Source: Mimachlamys varia (lineage: Eukaryota > Mollusca > Bivalvia > Pectinida > Pectinidae). Taken from it: 64,000 bases of DNA. Both the position numbers and the translations under genes were made by a program. The DNA lies in contig OX392533.1 of NCBI GenBank assembly GCA_947623455.1, positions 30,130,229 through 30,194,228 of the forward strand. Direction: 5' to 3'. The notes beneath the pieces were generated by a model. It saw only the letters and a list, made by a program, of their open reading frames with translations. It ran no database searches and was not told the origin of the DNA. Positions 1 through 11,035 of the stretch are shown here, piece after piece (position 1 is the first letter of the stretch; each line of letters begins with the position of its first letter).

Positions 1-1259
1 ACTACCAAATAAACTATTACTATTTAAATTGAAAATAACAACAAATCCTCTTTGCAATAAATGTGGATTAATTAAAGCTTATGGCCACTTTTTTTACCAA
101 ATGCCAGTATATATTAAATTTCAAGGCAACCATAAATACTATTTTTGCATCTTTTGGGATATAAAATATCACACAATCAATATGATACCCTATAATCCGA
201 TTTCATGCCACGTAGACAGTACTACGTTGACAACGTATCTTCCCATATACTTATCATTTCTACGTCAAATCTTAAATGTGAAAAAATTGTCTTTTATTGA
301 ATGATTGATATCAATAAAACAAATGTTGAAACTTAAAGAAACGATTTTGTTTTGATCTATAGTTGATGTATACTTTATAGTACGATGTACTTTATACATA
401 GATGTATGTGGGTGTGTGTGTGTGTGGTGTGTACTTTCACAATGTTTTCAGATATCTTTGTTTTCAAATATTTCTGTGAACATGGCTAGTGAAAGGCTAT
501 ACGCCTTGGAAATATAAGCCGTATCAACCATCTGAAAGTTCAACGAGCTCAGAACATATTTCTATGTGTAAAATCTTAATACTCAGGTATATCCTTCAAC
601 TTCCGCCATCTTTACATATATCATTATTCCTTTTTTCTACGTCAAAAGTGGGTACCCCGGAAGTTAATCCTCTTACTCAAAAAAATGCGTAAGTGGTGCC
701 CTTAAAGTTAAGCCTCTTACCCCAAAAACCCGGAAGTGGTAGCCCAAAAGTTAATCCTTTTACCAGCATCCACCTTGCCCGTCAATAGAAGGACCAGCCA
801 TAGGTATGCTACGTACTACTTCTGTGATATTCCTAGTTTAATCAATTTTGAGTTCGGATATGGTCTTGTTGTCGCTTCGGTATTACATAGTGGATGACAT
901 TCAAAATTAATTATGAATTATTTCAATTATTAAGTTAACATACAGTTTGATAACTTGTTGCAGAATAGGTGTAAAACAAATAAAGTATTTTATTTACAAT
1001 TTTAGTCAAGGGTAGGTAATTGTATATATATAGAGAAAAAAGCGTTGTGTGACAGGTATGTTCATCTCAATATATGTACAGATTTAAGTGTAGATCAGAA
1101 AGTGTTTGTAAACATTGTCTGGCATTTAAAGAGTGTGTGAGCTAGATGTATGTTTAAACGGACATGCCGCTACCATATATGTCAATCACAGTAAACCCGA
1201 TCCCCTTACGCGCCACCAAGGGTAATACACACTTGATATACAATGTATATATAGAGGCT
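1..1259. other. AT-rich non-coding DNA with a short GT microsatellite
   Basis: No convincing gene is visible. The short open frames here have no recognisable domain and no codon-like composition. A (GT)n run of about 28 bp lies near 405-433. Three variants of a short phrase about a value 'gaagttaatcctctta' recur near 659-762, suggesting a small degenerate tandem repeat of about 40-50 bp. Confidence 0.5.
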
Positions 1260-1410
1260 ATTCAATGGTTTCCCGTTAAATATAAAAGATATTTCACGAG
1301 TATGGCAGATTTTTTCATATTTTCATTTTGTGCGTAGCACGAGTGAAAATATATTTAAAATCTGCCATACGAGTGAAATATATTTGATATTTATTGGGAT
1401 ACCATTGAAT
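1260..1410. repeat. Palindromic foldback MITE (~150 bp)
   Basis: The left arm starts ATTCAATGGT and runs through ATATTTCACGAGTATGGCAG. The right arm is its near-perfect reverse complement and ends ACCATTGAAT. The whole sequence folds into one long imperfect hairpin whose apex contains GCGTAGCACGAGTG. The length, symmetry and AT-rich flanks fit a non-autonomous foldback or MITE. The superfamily cannot be assigned because the target-site duplication is unclear. Its apex resembles the apices of the hairpins at 11.9 and 12.7 kb. Confidence 0.7.
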
Positions 1411-2299
1411 TTTCTTTTTACTACATTTTCGAAATTCCCAAAAGCCTGATTTCATTTTTAAAATTTGCGGTTACAACTGATCGGGACGAAGTGTCTAAGG
1501 CTTATAGAATATTAAGACGTCAAAGGATGAAGTTCTGTTTTTTGTTCAAAATATATCACAAATACAAAAACATATTAATAAAAGTCATTAGATATCTATC
1601 AATTTCAAAAATACTATAAAGGTTTTTAATTTCCTTACTTTGTATAATTTGATTCTAGAAAGTACACAATAGTGTGCATTGATATCGGACCGAAACTTAC
1701 ATCATCACTAGTGATGATATAAGTAGTGATGATACAAGTTTTATCAAGCTGATATTTTCTGATATTTCACTGGTAAAAATGTAACAAATTGTGGAAGCCT
1801 GTGTATAAAGAAACACTGGTTAAAACGTATATGTCCGCGAATACAAAAATTATTGTTGCTATTGTAATTAGAAATAGATAAATGTATATTAACCAGACTT
1901 GTGATAGTGTATAAACTATAACGTTGATATCAATCTCTCTTTCGGCTTTGTAATCAGTTGTGAGATAGACAATGGAAAAGCATGTCATCATTTGGACATT
2001 TCAGGCATTTCTGACCGTTTCACTATAATCTGATAATGATACATTGCTTTTTCAAATAACCTTCTCTATATTAATGATGCATGTATATATATTCCGAGAG
2101 TACTAGTAATTGGTTTCAATATTTTAAGACTAAGGTGTGTATAAAAATTAATCTTTGAATGTCACGTTTTAGCAATATTTCCAACGAACTGTTTCAAAAA
2201 AATGTCATGACTTACTTTGACCTGAATATAGTTTAGATCACATATCTCCACATTTCAGTATGTTTATCGTAAATGGTGAGTACGCCAGAATTCGTCCCA
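1411..2299. other. Non-coding AT-rich DNA
   Basis: No gene or repeat is recognised apart from a small perfect palindrome around CATCACTAGTGATG at 1703-1718, which is followed by a partial copy. A 74-codon minus-strand open frame at 1767-1991 has no recognisable motif and is treated as chance. Confidence 0.4.
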
Positions 2300-2570
2300 C
2301 AGAACACAGGAACCTGAGAATTTGTTACAGCTAATTTTGGACATAAATTGAGGTGTTTAGAGCAATTCAAAACTTTTGGAGTGTAAACTAATTTTCGATA
2401 AGCCTTTATTTTATGACCATTTTAAGAGGGATTTTTTTTCGAAAATTTATCTCCCCCCCCCCCCCAACCCCCCCAAATAAAAACCCAACAAAAAAAAGTA
2501 ACATTGCTCTAAATACCATTATTTGGGTCCAAAATTAGCTGTGCCTAATTATCAGGTCCCTGTGTCACAG
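2300..2570. repeat. TIR element (~270 bp), full copy of a dispersed family
   Basis: The two ends are inverted copies sharing TTACAGCTAATTTTGGAC and TTTAGAGCAAT. The left arm lies near 2300-2360 and the right arm near 2505-2570. The middle contains an AT-rich core and a C-tract (2452-2474). Partial relatives are seen at 19410-19465 (reverse), 23555-23690 and 23845-23960, so this is a dispersed family. It has no coding capacity, so it is likely a non-autonomous DNA transposon. The superfamily is not assigned. Confidence 0.65.
2452..2474. repeat. Poly-C tract
   Basis: A near-pure C run interrupted by AA at one point, inside the TIR element above. Length is likely to vary and to be sequencing-error prone. 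Confidence 0.8.
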
Positions 2571-2786
2571 ACGCCATGCCTTTAAACGCTACACCATTTA
2601 ACCACACAGTACTGTACCACGTAACCTTCCGTTTATCACGGCAACAGGCAGTATGTGATTACGTAACCCCGACTTCACTTTAAGAAAAGAGTAAGCAATA
2701 TCATAGAGAAGAAAGAACAACCCTCAAAAAAGGGAAGCAATTTCAAATGACACGGGCTATCTCAAATTTGTAAATATTTCGATAGT

Positions 2787-3178
2787 TTAAAGGCCCAATA
2801 TAGGTAGCTTTCGGCAAAACTTGAAGCGAAAATCAAGCCTAATAACTTATTGCATTTATAGATTTAGTTGAGAATAACTGATACCAGCAATATTCAAGAT
2901 GAATTCTTTTGCGGTTACCGGTACAGCAGCAGTTGAAACACGCTATTGGTAAACACGCGTCCATTTCGAACCGTCTTCTACCTTCGGTTTGTTGTTGAAG
3001 TGGGCCCCACCTGAATTATTTTCAATTTTTTGGATTTTTTGTCAAGAGTTTCTTGTTAGTTACTGCTCAGGTTTACTTAGTTTTAGGCTTATTTTTGCAT
3101 GGTTATCAACTGGATTTTTTTTTTTAATTTTTCAGAATCATGAAAATTTCCCTGAAGTTACGTATATTGAGCCTTTAA
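2787..3178. mobile_element. TTAA-ended MITE, family A, copy 1 (~390 bp)
   Basis: The ends are inverted copies reading TTAAAGGCCCAATATA at the left and TATATTGAGCCTTTAA at the right. The interior is shared with copies at 4742-5138 and 28129-28521 and with reverse-oriented partial copies at 10828-11035 and 32444-32620. Shared internal words include GGTTACCGGTACAGCAGCAG and GTGGGCCCCACCTGAATTA. TTAA at both borders could be the target duplication (as for piggyBac-type elements) or part of the TIR. Open frames starting near 2989 are carried by the element and show no known domain, so they are judged to be chance. Confidence 0.85.
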
Positions 3179-3718
3179 GGGATGATTCATACATCAAACA
3201 TTTGTACCTATGTGACACGCTACCGTTAAAATTCCAACACGCCGAATTCGGTTTTATCAATAAAAGAATTGAGAATTGCATATACCCTATACTAGTATAT
3301 ATACCCTACCGCAAAAAAGCCTGAGGTAATCCGAGTGATACAGCCAATCACTTCGGATCATTAGTAGGTCTGAGGTTTCCCTTTGGCGTATACAAGTGCA
3401 GTTAATTTCATATACCAACATAAGTCACAGTTAATATTGTGGTTAAGTAACTATAGTATACGCCGACATCGTATCGAAATTGCGAACCTCGATGACAAAA
3501 AGAGATTATCTTCGAACTATGCAAGATCGTACACATTTGATAAACCATCAAACAATGTTTGTAGTCTGTAATTAATCACTCGAAGTGACATTCTGTATTG
3601 TCTAACTCTAATATAACCCCTCGGGATGATAGAAACGATAAATTCCTCCCGAAGGTTGGGAGTATCTCTTGAAAGCTGAGTTATATTTCGCTGGGGCATA
3701 GCCGTACTCTTGCTCCAA

Positions 3719-4524
3719 TGTTATGGCAAGCGAAGGCGGAAGTTGGTATTTATTCATGAAACCATGTTGATCCAGTATTTGACCAAATTATATAAGATAT
3801 CTAATATCTTCTATGAGATTTATGATAAAAGAAAATTCAATGAGATATCTTATTTATTATATAAGATATCTTATAAAGTTTATAAGATACCTCATGTAAT
3901 TAAATAAGATATCGTAAAGAATATCTTATGCATTATATAAAATATCTTCTAAGTTTATAAGATACATCATGTAATTATATCCGATATCTTATAGAATATC
4001 TTAAGCATTATATAAGATATCTTATAAGTTTACAAGATATATCATGTAACTATATCCGATATCTTATAGAATATCTTAAGCATTATATAAGATATCTTAT
4101 AAGTTTACAAGATGTCATGTAAATTTATAAGATAACTTATAGAATATCTTACGCATTATATAAAATATCTTATAAAGTTTATAAGATACATTTGTATTTC
4201 ATGTAAAGATACAAGATATCTCATAGAATATCTTATGCATTACATAAAATATATTATAAGTTTACAAGATTTCATGTAATTATGTAAGATATCTTATAGA
4301 ATATGTTATGCATTATATAAAATATCTTATAAAGTTTATATGATACATTTGTATTTCATGTAAATATATAAGATATCTCATAGAATATCTGACGCATTAT
4401 ATAAAATATCTTAAAAGTTTATAAGATATATCATGTAATTATATCAAATATCTTACATAATCATATAAGACATATTTTTAATTTGGTAAAATCGTGGATC
4501 AACATTGCTCCATGAATGACATAC
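3719..4524. mobile_element. Inverted-repeat element carrying a 75-bp AT-rich satellite, copy 1
   Basis: The left flank near 3746-3785 contains TATTTATTCATGAAACCATG and TGATCCAGTATTTGACC. The right flank near 4483-4524 is its inverted counterpart with GGATCAACATTGCTCCATG. Between them lie about nine tandem units of roughly 75 bp, with alternate spacing up to 84 bp, rich in the self-complementary word AAGATATCTT. Sequence anchors GCATTAT recur at 3930, 4005, 4080, 4153, 4237, 4310 and 4393. A related element at 25072-25357 shares the flank sequence, which suggests a mobile unit that contains a satellite rather than a simple satellite locus. No coding capacity. Confidence 0.7.
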
Positions 4525-4525
4525 C

Positions 4526-4625
4526 CGGGTAGGGTAGGGAAATCCAATCCAATGGCTTTTCAAACGATTTCGCACTAATTTGAAAACAAAACAAGGATGG
4601 AATTCCCCTATACTATACCCTTCGC
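4526..4625. repeat. Small foldback repeat
   Basis: Inverted arms GGGTAGGGTAGGGAAATCCA on the left and GGAATTCCCCTATACTATAC on the right suggest a ~100 bp foldback element immediately after the satellite-carrying element. Weakly supported. Confidence 0.4.
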
Positions 4626-4741
4626 ATTAAAATGTTGTTTTTATTTTATTCCAATCAGTATTTATTTGCTCAGACCCCACAAATATGTCTCGTTTTCCAA
4701 ATAGCTGCATAATAATGTTGCTCCATTTTGATGTGACACAT

Positions 4742-5138
4742 TTAAAGGCCCAATATACGTAACTTTCGGCAAAACTTGAAGCAAAAATCAAGCCTAATAA
4801 CTTATTGTATGTATAGATTTAGTTAAGATTAACTGATATCAGCAATATTCAAGATGAATTCTTTCGCGGTTACCGGTACAGCAGCAGTTGAAACACGCTA
4901 TTTGTAAACACGCGTCCATTTCGAACCGTCTTCTACCTTAGATATGTCGTTGAAGTGGGCCCCACCTGAATTATTTTCAATAATTCTTTGGATTTTTTTT
5001 TGTCAAGAGTTTCTTGTTAGTTACCGCTCAGGTTTACTTCGTTTTGGGCTTATTTTTGCATGGTTATCAACTGGATTTTTTTCAGAATTTTTCAGTATCA
5101 CGAAAATTATCCTGAAGTTACGTATATTGGGCCTTTAA
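4742..5138. mobile_element. TTAA-ended MITE, family A, copy 2
   Basis: Starts TTAAAGGCCCAATATACG and ends CGTATATTGGGCCTTTAA, a nearly perfect 24 bp inverted pair. The interior is close to copy 1 over its whole length, apart from small insertions in T-runs. It sits about 1.6 kb from copy 1 in the same orientation, with the satellite-carrying element between them. Confidence 0.85.
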
Positions 5139-5412
5139 GTGGAGTGAAGTACAAAAATCTTTATAACAATAACTAGATCATCTGTATTGTATGAGAATTC
5201 TAAGGCTTCACAATAAACGGTATCGGGGAATTTTTACATCATATGAGTTGTATAGTACATAACACCGAAAATTGACCCTGTCATGTTTTTTTTTAATTTT
5301 TTTTCTGCTAAAAACATAAAAACATCGGTGTCGGAAACGATTATCATTTATATATGCTATATTTATATATCTAATATAATATATTGTCTTTCCTTTTTTC
5401 TCTCTCTCCCAC

Positions 5413-5464
<52 letters not shown>

Positions 5465-6161
5465 TCATGTATTTGAACATATTATGTTGTAAATATTTGT
5501 TTCAGCTCTTTTTCTCACATCATATACAATATTTGCAGCTGATAAGTATGCGGAAAAATCCCTGGTCCTGTCGAAAATACTGGTGGCCTGCCTTGTAAAC
5601 CTCTAATATACACATTAAATGCATTCACCTTCTTATGGCCGTTTCCTTCGATATATTGCAGATACATGTATAGTGATTTTGTTATCGACATAAAAGCTCT
5701 TTCTACCATATCTATCTGTCAAAATGCCCAAGGCTGGTGTTATGGCCAGAGGAAACTCGGGCTACCCAACAAGACATATGTGTGTCAAAATTTCTAATCT
5801 GGTGTTAGGGCTAGGCTTTAGAACACAATTAATTCTATTATTTATTACTTCCAAAGGGGAAAAATATTTTTAAACTTTTCACAGAGTTTGTTTCCTATTT
5901 TCTACTGTGGATTTATACAAACAAATCTATCATGTACTGAAGATAATACCTCATTACCAGGATATAATTAAGAAGGTTAATTTAAATAAATACCAAAAAT
6001 CAAAAAGTATCATTGGGCAAGCCTAATCGCTCATTTTGTCCTGCTGTGAAAACAACTTGAAAATTGGGTTTGAAATACTCACTACAACAGTTGCACTACA
6101 TTCGTCGAACAACGACCCGGAAGTGTAACTGTGGTGTGAGACCTGCATGTCGTTGTTACTC
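5139..6161. other. Non-coding DNA with a long CT microsatellite
   Basis: A (CT)n run of about 60 bp lies at 5400-5462. Minus-strand open frames across it encode arginine/glutamate dipeptide runs and are artefacts of the microsatellite. A 64-codon minus-strand frame at 5515-5709 has a protein-like composition, but I recognise no domain and see no splice sites that would make it an exon. Confidence 0.5.
5400..5462. repeat. (CT)n microsatellite
   Basis: Direct reading shows an uninterrupted CT dinucleotide run flanked by CT-rich sequence. Likely polymorphic in length. Confidence 0.95.
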
Positions 6162-6169
6162 AAAGCTAT

Positions 6170-6449
6170 CACAGGCACTTGTGGCCAGGAGAAAAGCCAT
6201 CTTTATATAGATAAAATAGCGGAATATGAATAATTCAAAAACAAATATAAAAACAAAATTTTTAATTTTCCTTTTATGTTATTAATCATCTAAAACCATA
6301 ATGAAAATAATTGCCAAATTTCAGCTTAATACGTCAAGTGGTGAAATTTCACAAAAAATCGACTATCAGACACTGAACTCTCTTTTTCAGTGTATGATAG
6401 TCGATCTTTTGTAGATGGTTAAATATTCTCTTGGCCACAAGTGCCTGTG
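6170..6449. mobile_element. hAT-like MITE, copy 1 (280 bp)
   Basis: The ends are inverted: CACAGGCACTTGTGGCCAGG at the left and TTGGCCACAAGTGCCTGTG at the right. They are flanked by an 8 bp near-duplication, AAAGCTAT (6162-6169) and AAGGCTAT (6450-6457). An 8 bp target duplication is the established signature of hAT transposons. The interior holds a second, nested palindrome built on TCGACTATCAGACACTG (about 6358-6408). There is no ORF, so movement would need a transposase supplied in trans. A longer relative lies at 14271-14640. Confidence 0.75.
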
Positions 6450-6457
6450 AAGGCTAT

Positions 6458-8474
6458 AGGCAAGAATTCGGTTTGGTCTACTGCACAGATCAAAGGCGGA
6501 CATCATGTATGATGTAGTTTTGCTTAGAGATTTTATTATAAAGCAGACAAGCAGGTGTTAAAAATCGTTTAAGAGTCGTCGGAACATGTGACAATGTATA
6601 TATACTCAGTTCAGACCTCTTGATAACAAAATAAACACATATTTTATGTTGAAAAAAAATATATATATTGGCATACTATGGATCTGTAATAGCATAGATT
6701 GCATCTCACCAAAATTCTGACCTACTCCGAGACCAGGTAAATGCACATGTATAGGCTAACAATCTACGTGTAAATACTCGCTCTTCAACATCCAAATACT
6801 TACCCCAATAAAAAAATTTCATATTGTAAATAAAAACGAGAAAAAAACGGAGGCAAATGCAACTTACCGCATCAATCTACATAATCCAAACTAACTATAC
6901 CTGTGTACAGATCAACGTTTAAAGAAAACGGTCGCTGAGCTCTGTTTTTGGCCCTTGGGTAGCAACAGGCTGTCACGTGGTACAGTGAATGATCATCAGA
7001 TATCGTCTGGTACACTTCCTACTTCAGTACATACATGTACTTGTAATCAACAAGTTCCTGGTTACCTTGCAGTGTTACGTCACGGTATATATAATCAATG
7101 AGAGGGGAATTTGTCACGTTATATCAGCAGTGGTTATCGCCATCTTGTTCCTCTGAGCCAAAGTGGTTGGCCGAGGCTCTCAGCAGGAACATATATGGAG
7201 AGACTTAACTTCAATAAATAGGGTTGTTTACAAAATTAATGATATACTAACCTTCAATTCCTTACACACACAATCTTTTCTGTTTCTTTTTTTAATTAAA
7301 TGATCCACTCCGAAGTTAATTTTGGTATGATAAATGTATCATCCATATCTATGTACTGTCTATTAGACTACAGGCTAGTTGGTTAGTTTTAGGAATAATC
7401 ATTTAGACCTTCAAATGACAAAACTGGTCCTCCAATTATCTTAAATATTCACACTAGGCATGCAACTAATCATATAAAATATATGACTGAGTAAAAGAAC
7501 GAGAATAGGATGTATCACTAACAGGTTAAATTTGAAAAACACCACTAATGTAGACAAAAAACTGTCATTTCGGTCAATGTTATTTCAGCAACTACCAAAC
7601 AGGAGCATAGTTATATAGTCGCTGAATTTTCTTGGAAACAGACCTTGCTATATTTTGACCTTTAAATGACAATTTTACCGGTTCCCGATTTTTCTGAAAT
7701 TTTCACCACAGGTACTTGATAGAATGGGTCAAATAATGTGTAAATCTTTTTGGTGTACAAGAACCGGAAGTAAGTGCAACGTTTCCGTGAAAAGTTGTCA
7801 TTCCTGAAAATGTGCCAAATATTTTCACATTTTATATGTTTGAGATTGCATAAAAAATTTTTGTCTTGCAATATTCTGATATATGTTTGCAATTATGATA
7901 TGCAGCCTATCCTACTTATTTACAAACGAAATCATTTATTAACGAAACATTTTGTTTCGATAAATTTTTTTGATGAAATAGTGAACCCTGTCGTACACCA
8001 ATAGTTGATGCACTAAATAGGTCACATCACAGGCCCTAGGGACCTTTTGAATTTTTTAAACACATTTCATGGGTAGCCCTTCAATGCGCTATAAATAACA
8101 CCTAGTTAAGTTTAAATTGGTTCGTGGGCAAATTTCTATTGTTCCTGTAAGAGGTCCTTTCTGTCCTTCAAATGCATACTGGTCTCTGGAGTATAACATA
8201 TAGATAGAGCTCTGAAACCACTTCCACAAAAACAGATTTGTTTAAAGAAATGCCCGGATGATAGAGTTTACTGATATTTTATTAAAAAACTATCAAATAT
8301 ATACACTTAATGATAAAGTTAATGAGGAAAACAGTATATTACTGTAAACCAACTTATTTTCGCGTGGGATTAATTTTTGCGTATTTCGCAGGTGATTAAA
8401 ATTCGCGAAAATAAAAAATAATCGCTGCGTTTTATTCAGACCTTTGCCAATTGTAATAGTAATATAGACCTATC
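6458..8474. other. Non-coding DNA
   Basis: No gene recognised. It contains an imperfect palindrome at about 7152-7195 (CCTCTGAGCC paired with GGCTCTCAG-type sequence). At about 8341-8425 there is a sequence beginning TACTGTAAACCAACTTATTT with TTCGCG words, which resembles the TACTGTAAA-ended MITE at 53785-54026 and may be a degraded relative. Short open frames at 7662-8004 have no recognisable product. Confidence 0.4.
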
Positions 8475-8797
8475 TCAAAAGTGTTGTTGTCTCCCTTGTT
8501 TGTCATACGTACCATGACTACATTCAAAAGACGGACACACTAGTGATTTGTAGGCTTGCTCTTTTATGCTTTTAGAATTTACTTTCAATTTGCGCCGAAT
8601 GAAACCTAATGTTTTGTTTGCTCTGTTTGTGATGTTTGTAATGTGCGAGTCCCATTTTAGATCTTGTTGAATAGTAACACCCAGGTAATAATTGCGAAAA
8701 CGTATATCATTACTTTTTTGATTGTATATTGTATAGAAGAGAGCGTGACATTTTATTTGATATTGTTTCCTGTTATTGTAATGTAACTCTCAATGTT
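8475..8797 (-). pseudogene. LINE (CR1/Jockey-like) reverse transcriptase, C-terminal remnant
   Basis: About 107 codons are open on the minus strand and end at a TGA at 8475-8477. The translation contains YYLGVTIQQDLKWDSHI followed by NKTLGFIRRKLKVNSKSIK and QAYKSLVCPSFE. This is the order typical of CR1/Jockey-type LINE ORF2 just downstream of the catalytic YxDD region (thumb and connector). The fragment lacks the catalytic core and the 5' part of the element and stops early, so it is a dead-on-arrival copy. Strand and frame are clear; the exact clade is not. Confidence 0.8.
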
Positions 8798-8925
8798 ATT
8801 ATCTGTGGTTCTCCCCAGTTATCCGAGGAACAAAATGGCTACATTTTTAAATGTGTTCAATATTTTATTAAATCCAGTAACCGATTTTAAGTCATCATAG
8901 GATATAATACTTTGTATTTCTACTA

Positions 8926-9025
8926 GTGTTCCCCACCTCTCTCTCCCACTTCTCTCTTCCTCTCTCTCTCCCTCTCCTTCCATCCCTTTTCTCGTTTTCT
9001 TCTTCTCCACCCTCCCCCCACACTC
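8926..9025. repeat. CT-rich low-complexity tract
   Basis: An interrupted polypyrimidine stretch (CTCTCTC, CCTCTC and TTCTTCTTC runs). Open frames on both strands here are compositional artefacts. Confidence 0.8.
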
Positions 9026-9104
9026 TCTCTCATAAATTGAAATTATGCATGTTAATATATTCAAAATATGAAAACTGCATTCTTGCATATTCTGTACAAT
9101 ATTG

Positions 9105-9190
9105 CGGAAAGGGCGATTATTAAGTTGTGATAACTTGCGCCCAATCCTTTTGTTTAATTTTGCAATAAAATATGTTTAAACTAAAAAAAA
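9105..9190 (+). mobile_element. LINE 3' tail fragment, family 1
   Basis: The sequence GTTGTGATAACTTGCGCCC is followed by CAATAAAATATGTTTAAAC and an A-run. The same order occurs near 27765-27850 and 56855-56945 (ACTTGTGCCT, then an AATAAAATGTGTTT-like signal and an A-run). Recurrent 3' ends with a polyadenylation signal and A-run are what 5'-truncated LINE copies leave behind. The source family is not proven here. Confidence 0.55.
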
Positions 9191-9534
9191 ACCCAGGTAT
9201 TTAGATTTGGCAGTGTGATCTTTTAATTTGTGTAATTAAGTGAAAGCGTGAGTTTGGTGAAACATATATTATGACATTGTTGTGTTTTATGGTATTTCTA
9301 ACAGTGATATTTTTTATCAATTTAGTCCCTTTAACAAATGAAGATAGGAGTGCTGGAAATTAAACAATATTAAATGATAAGTTAATTTTCATTATTGAAA
9401 ATAGTGTAGCATGTTATTATTACATTAGACGGCTCGTTGATAATATTGTGTAGTATGTTTAGAAATGATGAACTTATCTTCACAGCAGAATATAACTAAA
9501 TGTTATACATATGTCGGCAGCGTAGCTAACAATG

Positions 9535-9690
9535 CTTGCAAGGTGTGGGGTTTCCACAAAGCGCCCGACATCAAACGTATTTAGGAGTTCGAAAATCTAC
9601 ACATACCACTATGGTCTATTTCGAACTGGGTAAATATCCACTTATTATTTCGAAGAAAATTAGAATATTGAAGTACTCGTGCAAATTGTC
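9535..9690 (+). pseudogene. LINE ORF2 C-terminal remnant
   Basis: The first part reads KVWGFHKAPDIKR in one frame. After a stop and frameshift near 9580 it continues in another frame as GVRKSTHTTMVYFELGKYPL and then ISKKIRILKY. This phrase order (VWGFHKAPDIE..., VYGELGR.PL, RI.KYW) is familiar from the region after RT in invertebrate LINE polyproteins. About ten residues expected between the two parts are missing. The copy ends exactly where the hairpin at 9690-9764 begins. Confidence 0.75.
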
Positions 9691-9764
9691 ATCGTCGGAA
9701 ACCCACGGTACACTTCCCTGACGTTTGCATCGTCAGAGAACCGTACCGTGGGTTTCCGACGATG
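9690..9764. repeat. Hairpin repeat, family H, copy 1
   Basis: A perfect 21 bp stem is formed by CATCGTCGGAAACCCACGGT and its reverse complement, around a loop of about 33 bp. A related stem with GGATACCCACGG instead of GGAAACCCACGG lies at 12708-12775. The two stems differ at matching positions on both arms, so pairing is kept. This suggests the hairpin itself is the conserved unit. Function unknown. Confidence 0.75.
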
Positions 9765-10285
9765 GCAAATAGTTGACTTCTAACAATGCATATTTTAAAG
9801 AGGTGCATAACGAGTCTGAAGCGATCCCACGTAGAAACCATTGGGTGGCCTCTGTAAAACGAGCATCTGTTCCATTGGTATGTCGGAATACTTGCAAACC
9901 CAGAGTAGCTTCAATACACATCAATTTTTGGTTTCAGTAAAACAGGAATTGTTTGATAACTTTAAAAAAGACTGAAATATTGTTTTCTCTATCTCGTCAG
10001 TGGCGTAGCTGCATATACGCGGGTACGCACGTGTGTACACGTACAGGTAGTTTTCATTAACAAAAACTATATAAATATATATTTGTAATAAAAAATGAGA
10101 ATATTGTTCAAGAAAATGAGCGTGTTTTTTTTTTCCATTTTACCTGAAAATTGGCACTAGAAGACGTTAAAATGCTCCAAAAAGATATCATTTTTTTTCT
10201 TGGATTCTTGTAGGACACTCCCAGACCAGTATTTGGCGAGAAAAAGGGGCGGGGTCCAGATTCGAGTGCCCGTACCTTAGTAAAC
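9765..10285. other. Non-coding interval, possible decayed coding remnant on the minus strand
   Basis: A 63-codon minus-strand frame at 9733-9924 has a protein-like composition but matches nothing I recognise. It lies between LINE fragments and may itself be a transposon remnant. The rest is AT-rich with no recognised feature. Confidence 0.3.
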
Positions 10286-10289
10286 CTTT

Positions 10290-10690
10290 CCCCGTAAAGA
10301 CTTCAAAAGCAATTGTCAAAAAACAACTCTATCTGCACACAATCTTTTAATAGCAACAGGAGGGCATCGAAAAAAATCACCATAATCTCAGATTCCGTCC
10401 TTTCTGTAAAAGTGACGTTGAAGACGAAATTCACTTCATTCTAGAATGCCACTCTTTCAGTGAATTAAGTAAATATATCAAATGATGCAATCGTAATAAG
10501 CCCATGTCTACATCGTTTTTTCAAACCAAAAATTATCAACAAATGGCTTCTAACTATCATGATTGGTCGAATTGTACATTTCATTTGATGATATAGTTGT
10601 ACGGTATCTGTACATTATTATGAACTTTCGTTGGCATTGGTGATATGCATATGCTCAAGATGAAATAAAGACTTTGAATTTGAATTTAAA
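10290..10690 (+). pseudogene. LINE 3' end: C-terminal zinc-knuckle-like region and tail
   Basis: One frame gives HNLLIATGGHRKKSP. After a frameshift at about 10378, the next gives HNLRFRPFCKSDVEDE and IHFILECHSFSEL. The FC..DVEDEIHF.LEC phrase is characteristic of the extreme C-terminus of CR1/Jockey-type ORF2 proteins. It is followed by about 200 bp of 3' UTR and a terminal AATAAAGACTTTGAATTTGA repeat tail at about 10660-10690, the microsatellite-like 3' end typical of these LINEs. A 5'-truncated dead copy. Confidence 0.8.
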
Positions 10691-10827
10691 AGATATAAGC
10701 AAGTCTGACATACACTGTTGACTGTTCCAAGAGAGGTAACTCGTACGTTTCGTGCAGGAACCATAGGGATAAAAATCACTGTTCAAAAACAACCTCAACA
10801 GTCTCATTTTTAAAAAGCGCATAAAAA

Positions 10828-11035
10828 ACTTATATATACGTAGCTTCAGGACATTTTTCGGAATTCTGAAAAATTATGAAAAAGATCAGTTGATAACCAT
10901 GGACGCGTGTTTACAAATACCGTGTTTTAACTGCTGCTGTACCGGTAACCGCGTAAGAATTCATCTTGAAAATTGCTGATATCAGTTAATCTTAACTAAA
11001 TCTGTAAATGTAATAAGTTATTAGGCTTGAAATAC
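10828..11035. mobile_element. TTAA-ended MITE family A, internally deleted reverse copy
   Basis: Reverse-complement match to the 0.4 kb family A elements. It shows TGATAACCATGGACGCGTGT where the full copies have about 100 more bp, then CTGCTGCTGTACCGGTAACC and the subterminal TTATTAGGCTTGA. The outermost 15-20 bp at both ends are lost or diverged, and the middle (the GTGGGCCCCACC region) is deleted. Confidence 0.7.

Noticed and set aside
2989..3324. 111-codon hydrophobic frame resembling a membrane protein
   Set aside because: It lies inside a MITE copy. The frame breaks at T-runs in the other copies and has no family match I know.
5208..5492. Frames encoding RE or SL dipeptide repeats
   Set aside because: They are translations of the CT microsatellite on either strand.
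5515..5709. Possible coding exon on the minus strand
   Set aside because: No recognisable domain and no matching splice sites. 64 codons is within chance expectation.
8819..9123. Frames in both strands over a CT-rich tract
   Set aside because: Composition artefact with no domain.
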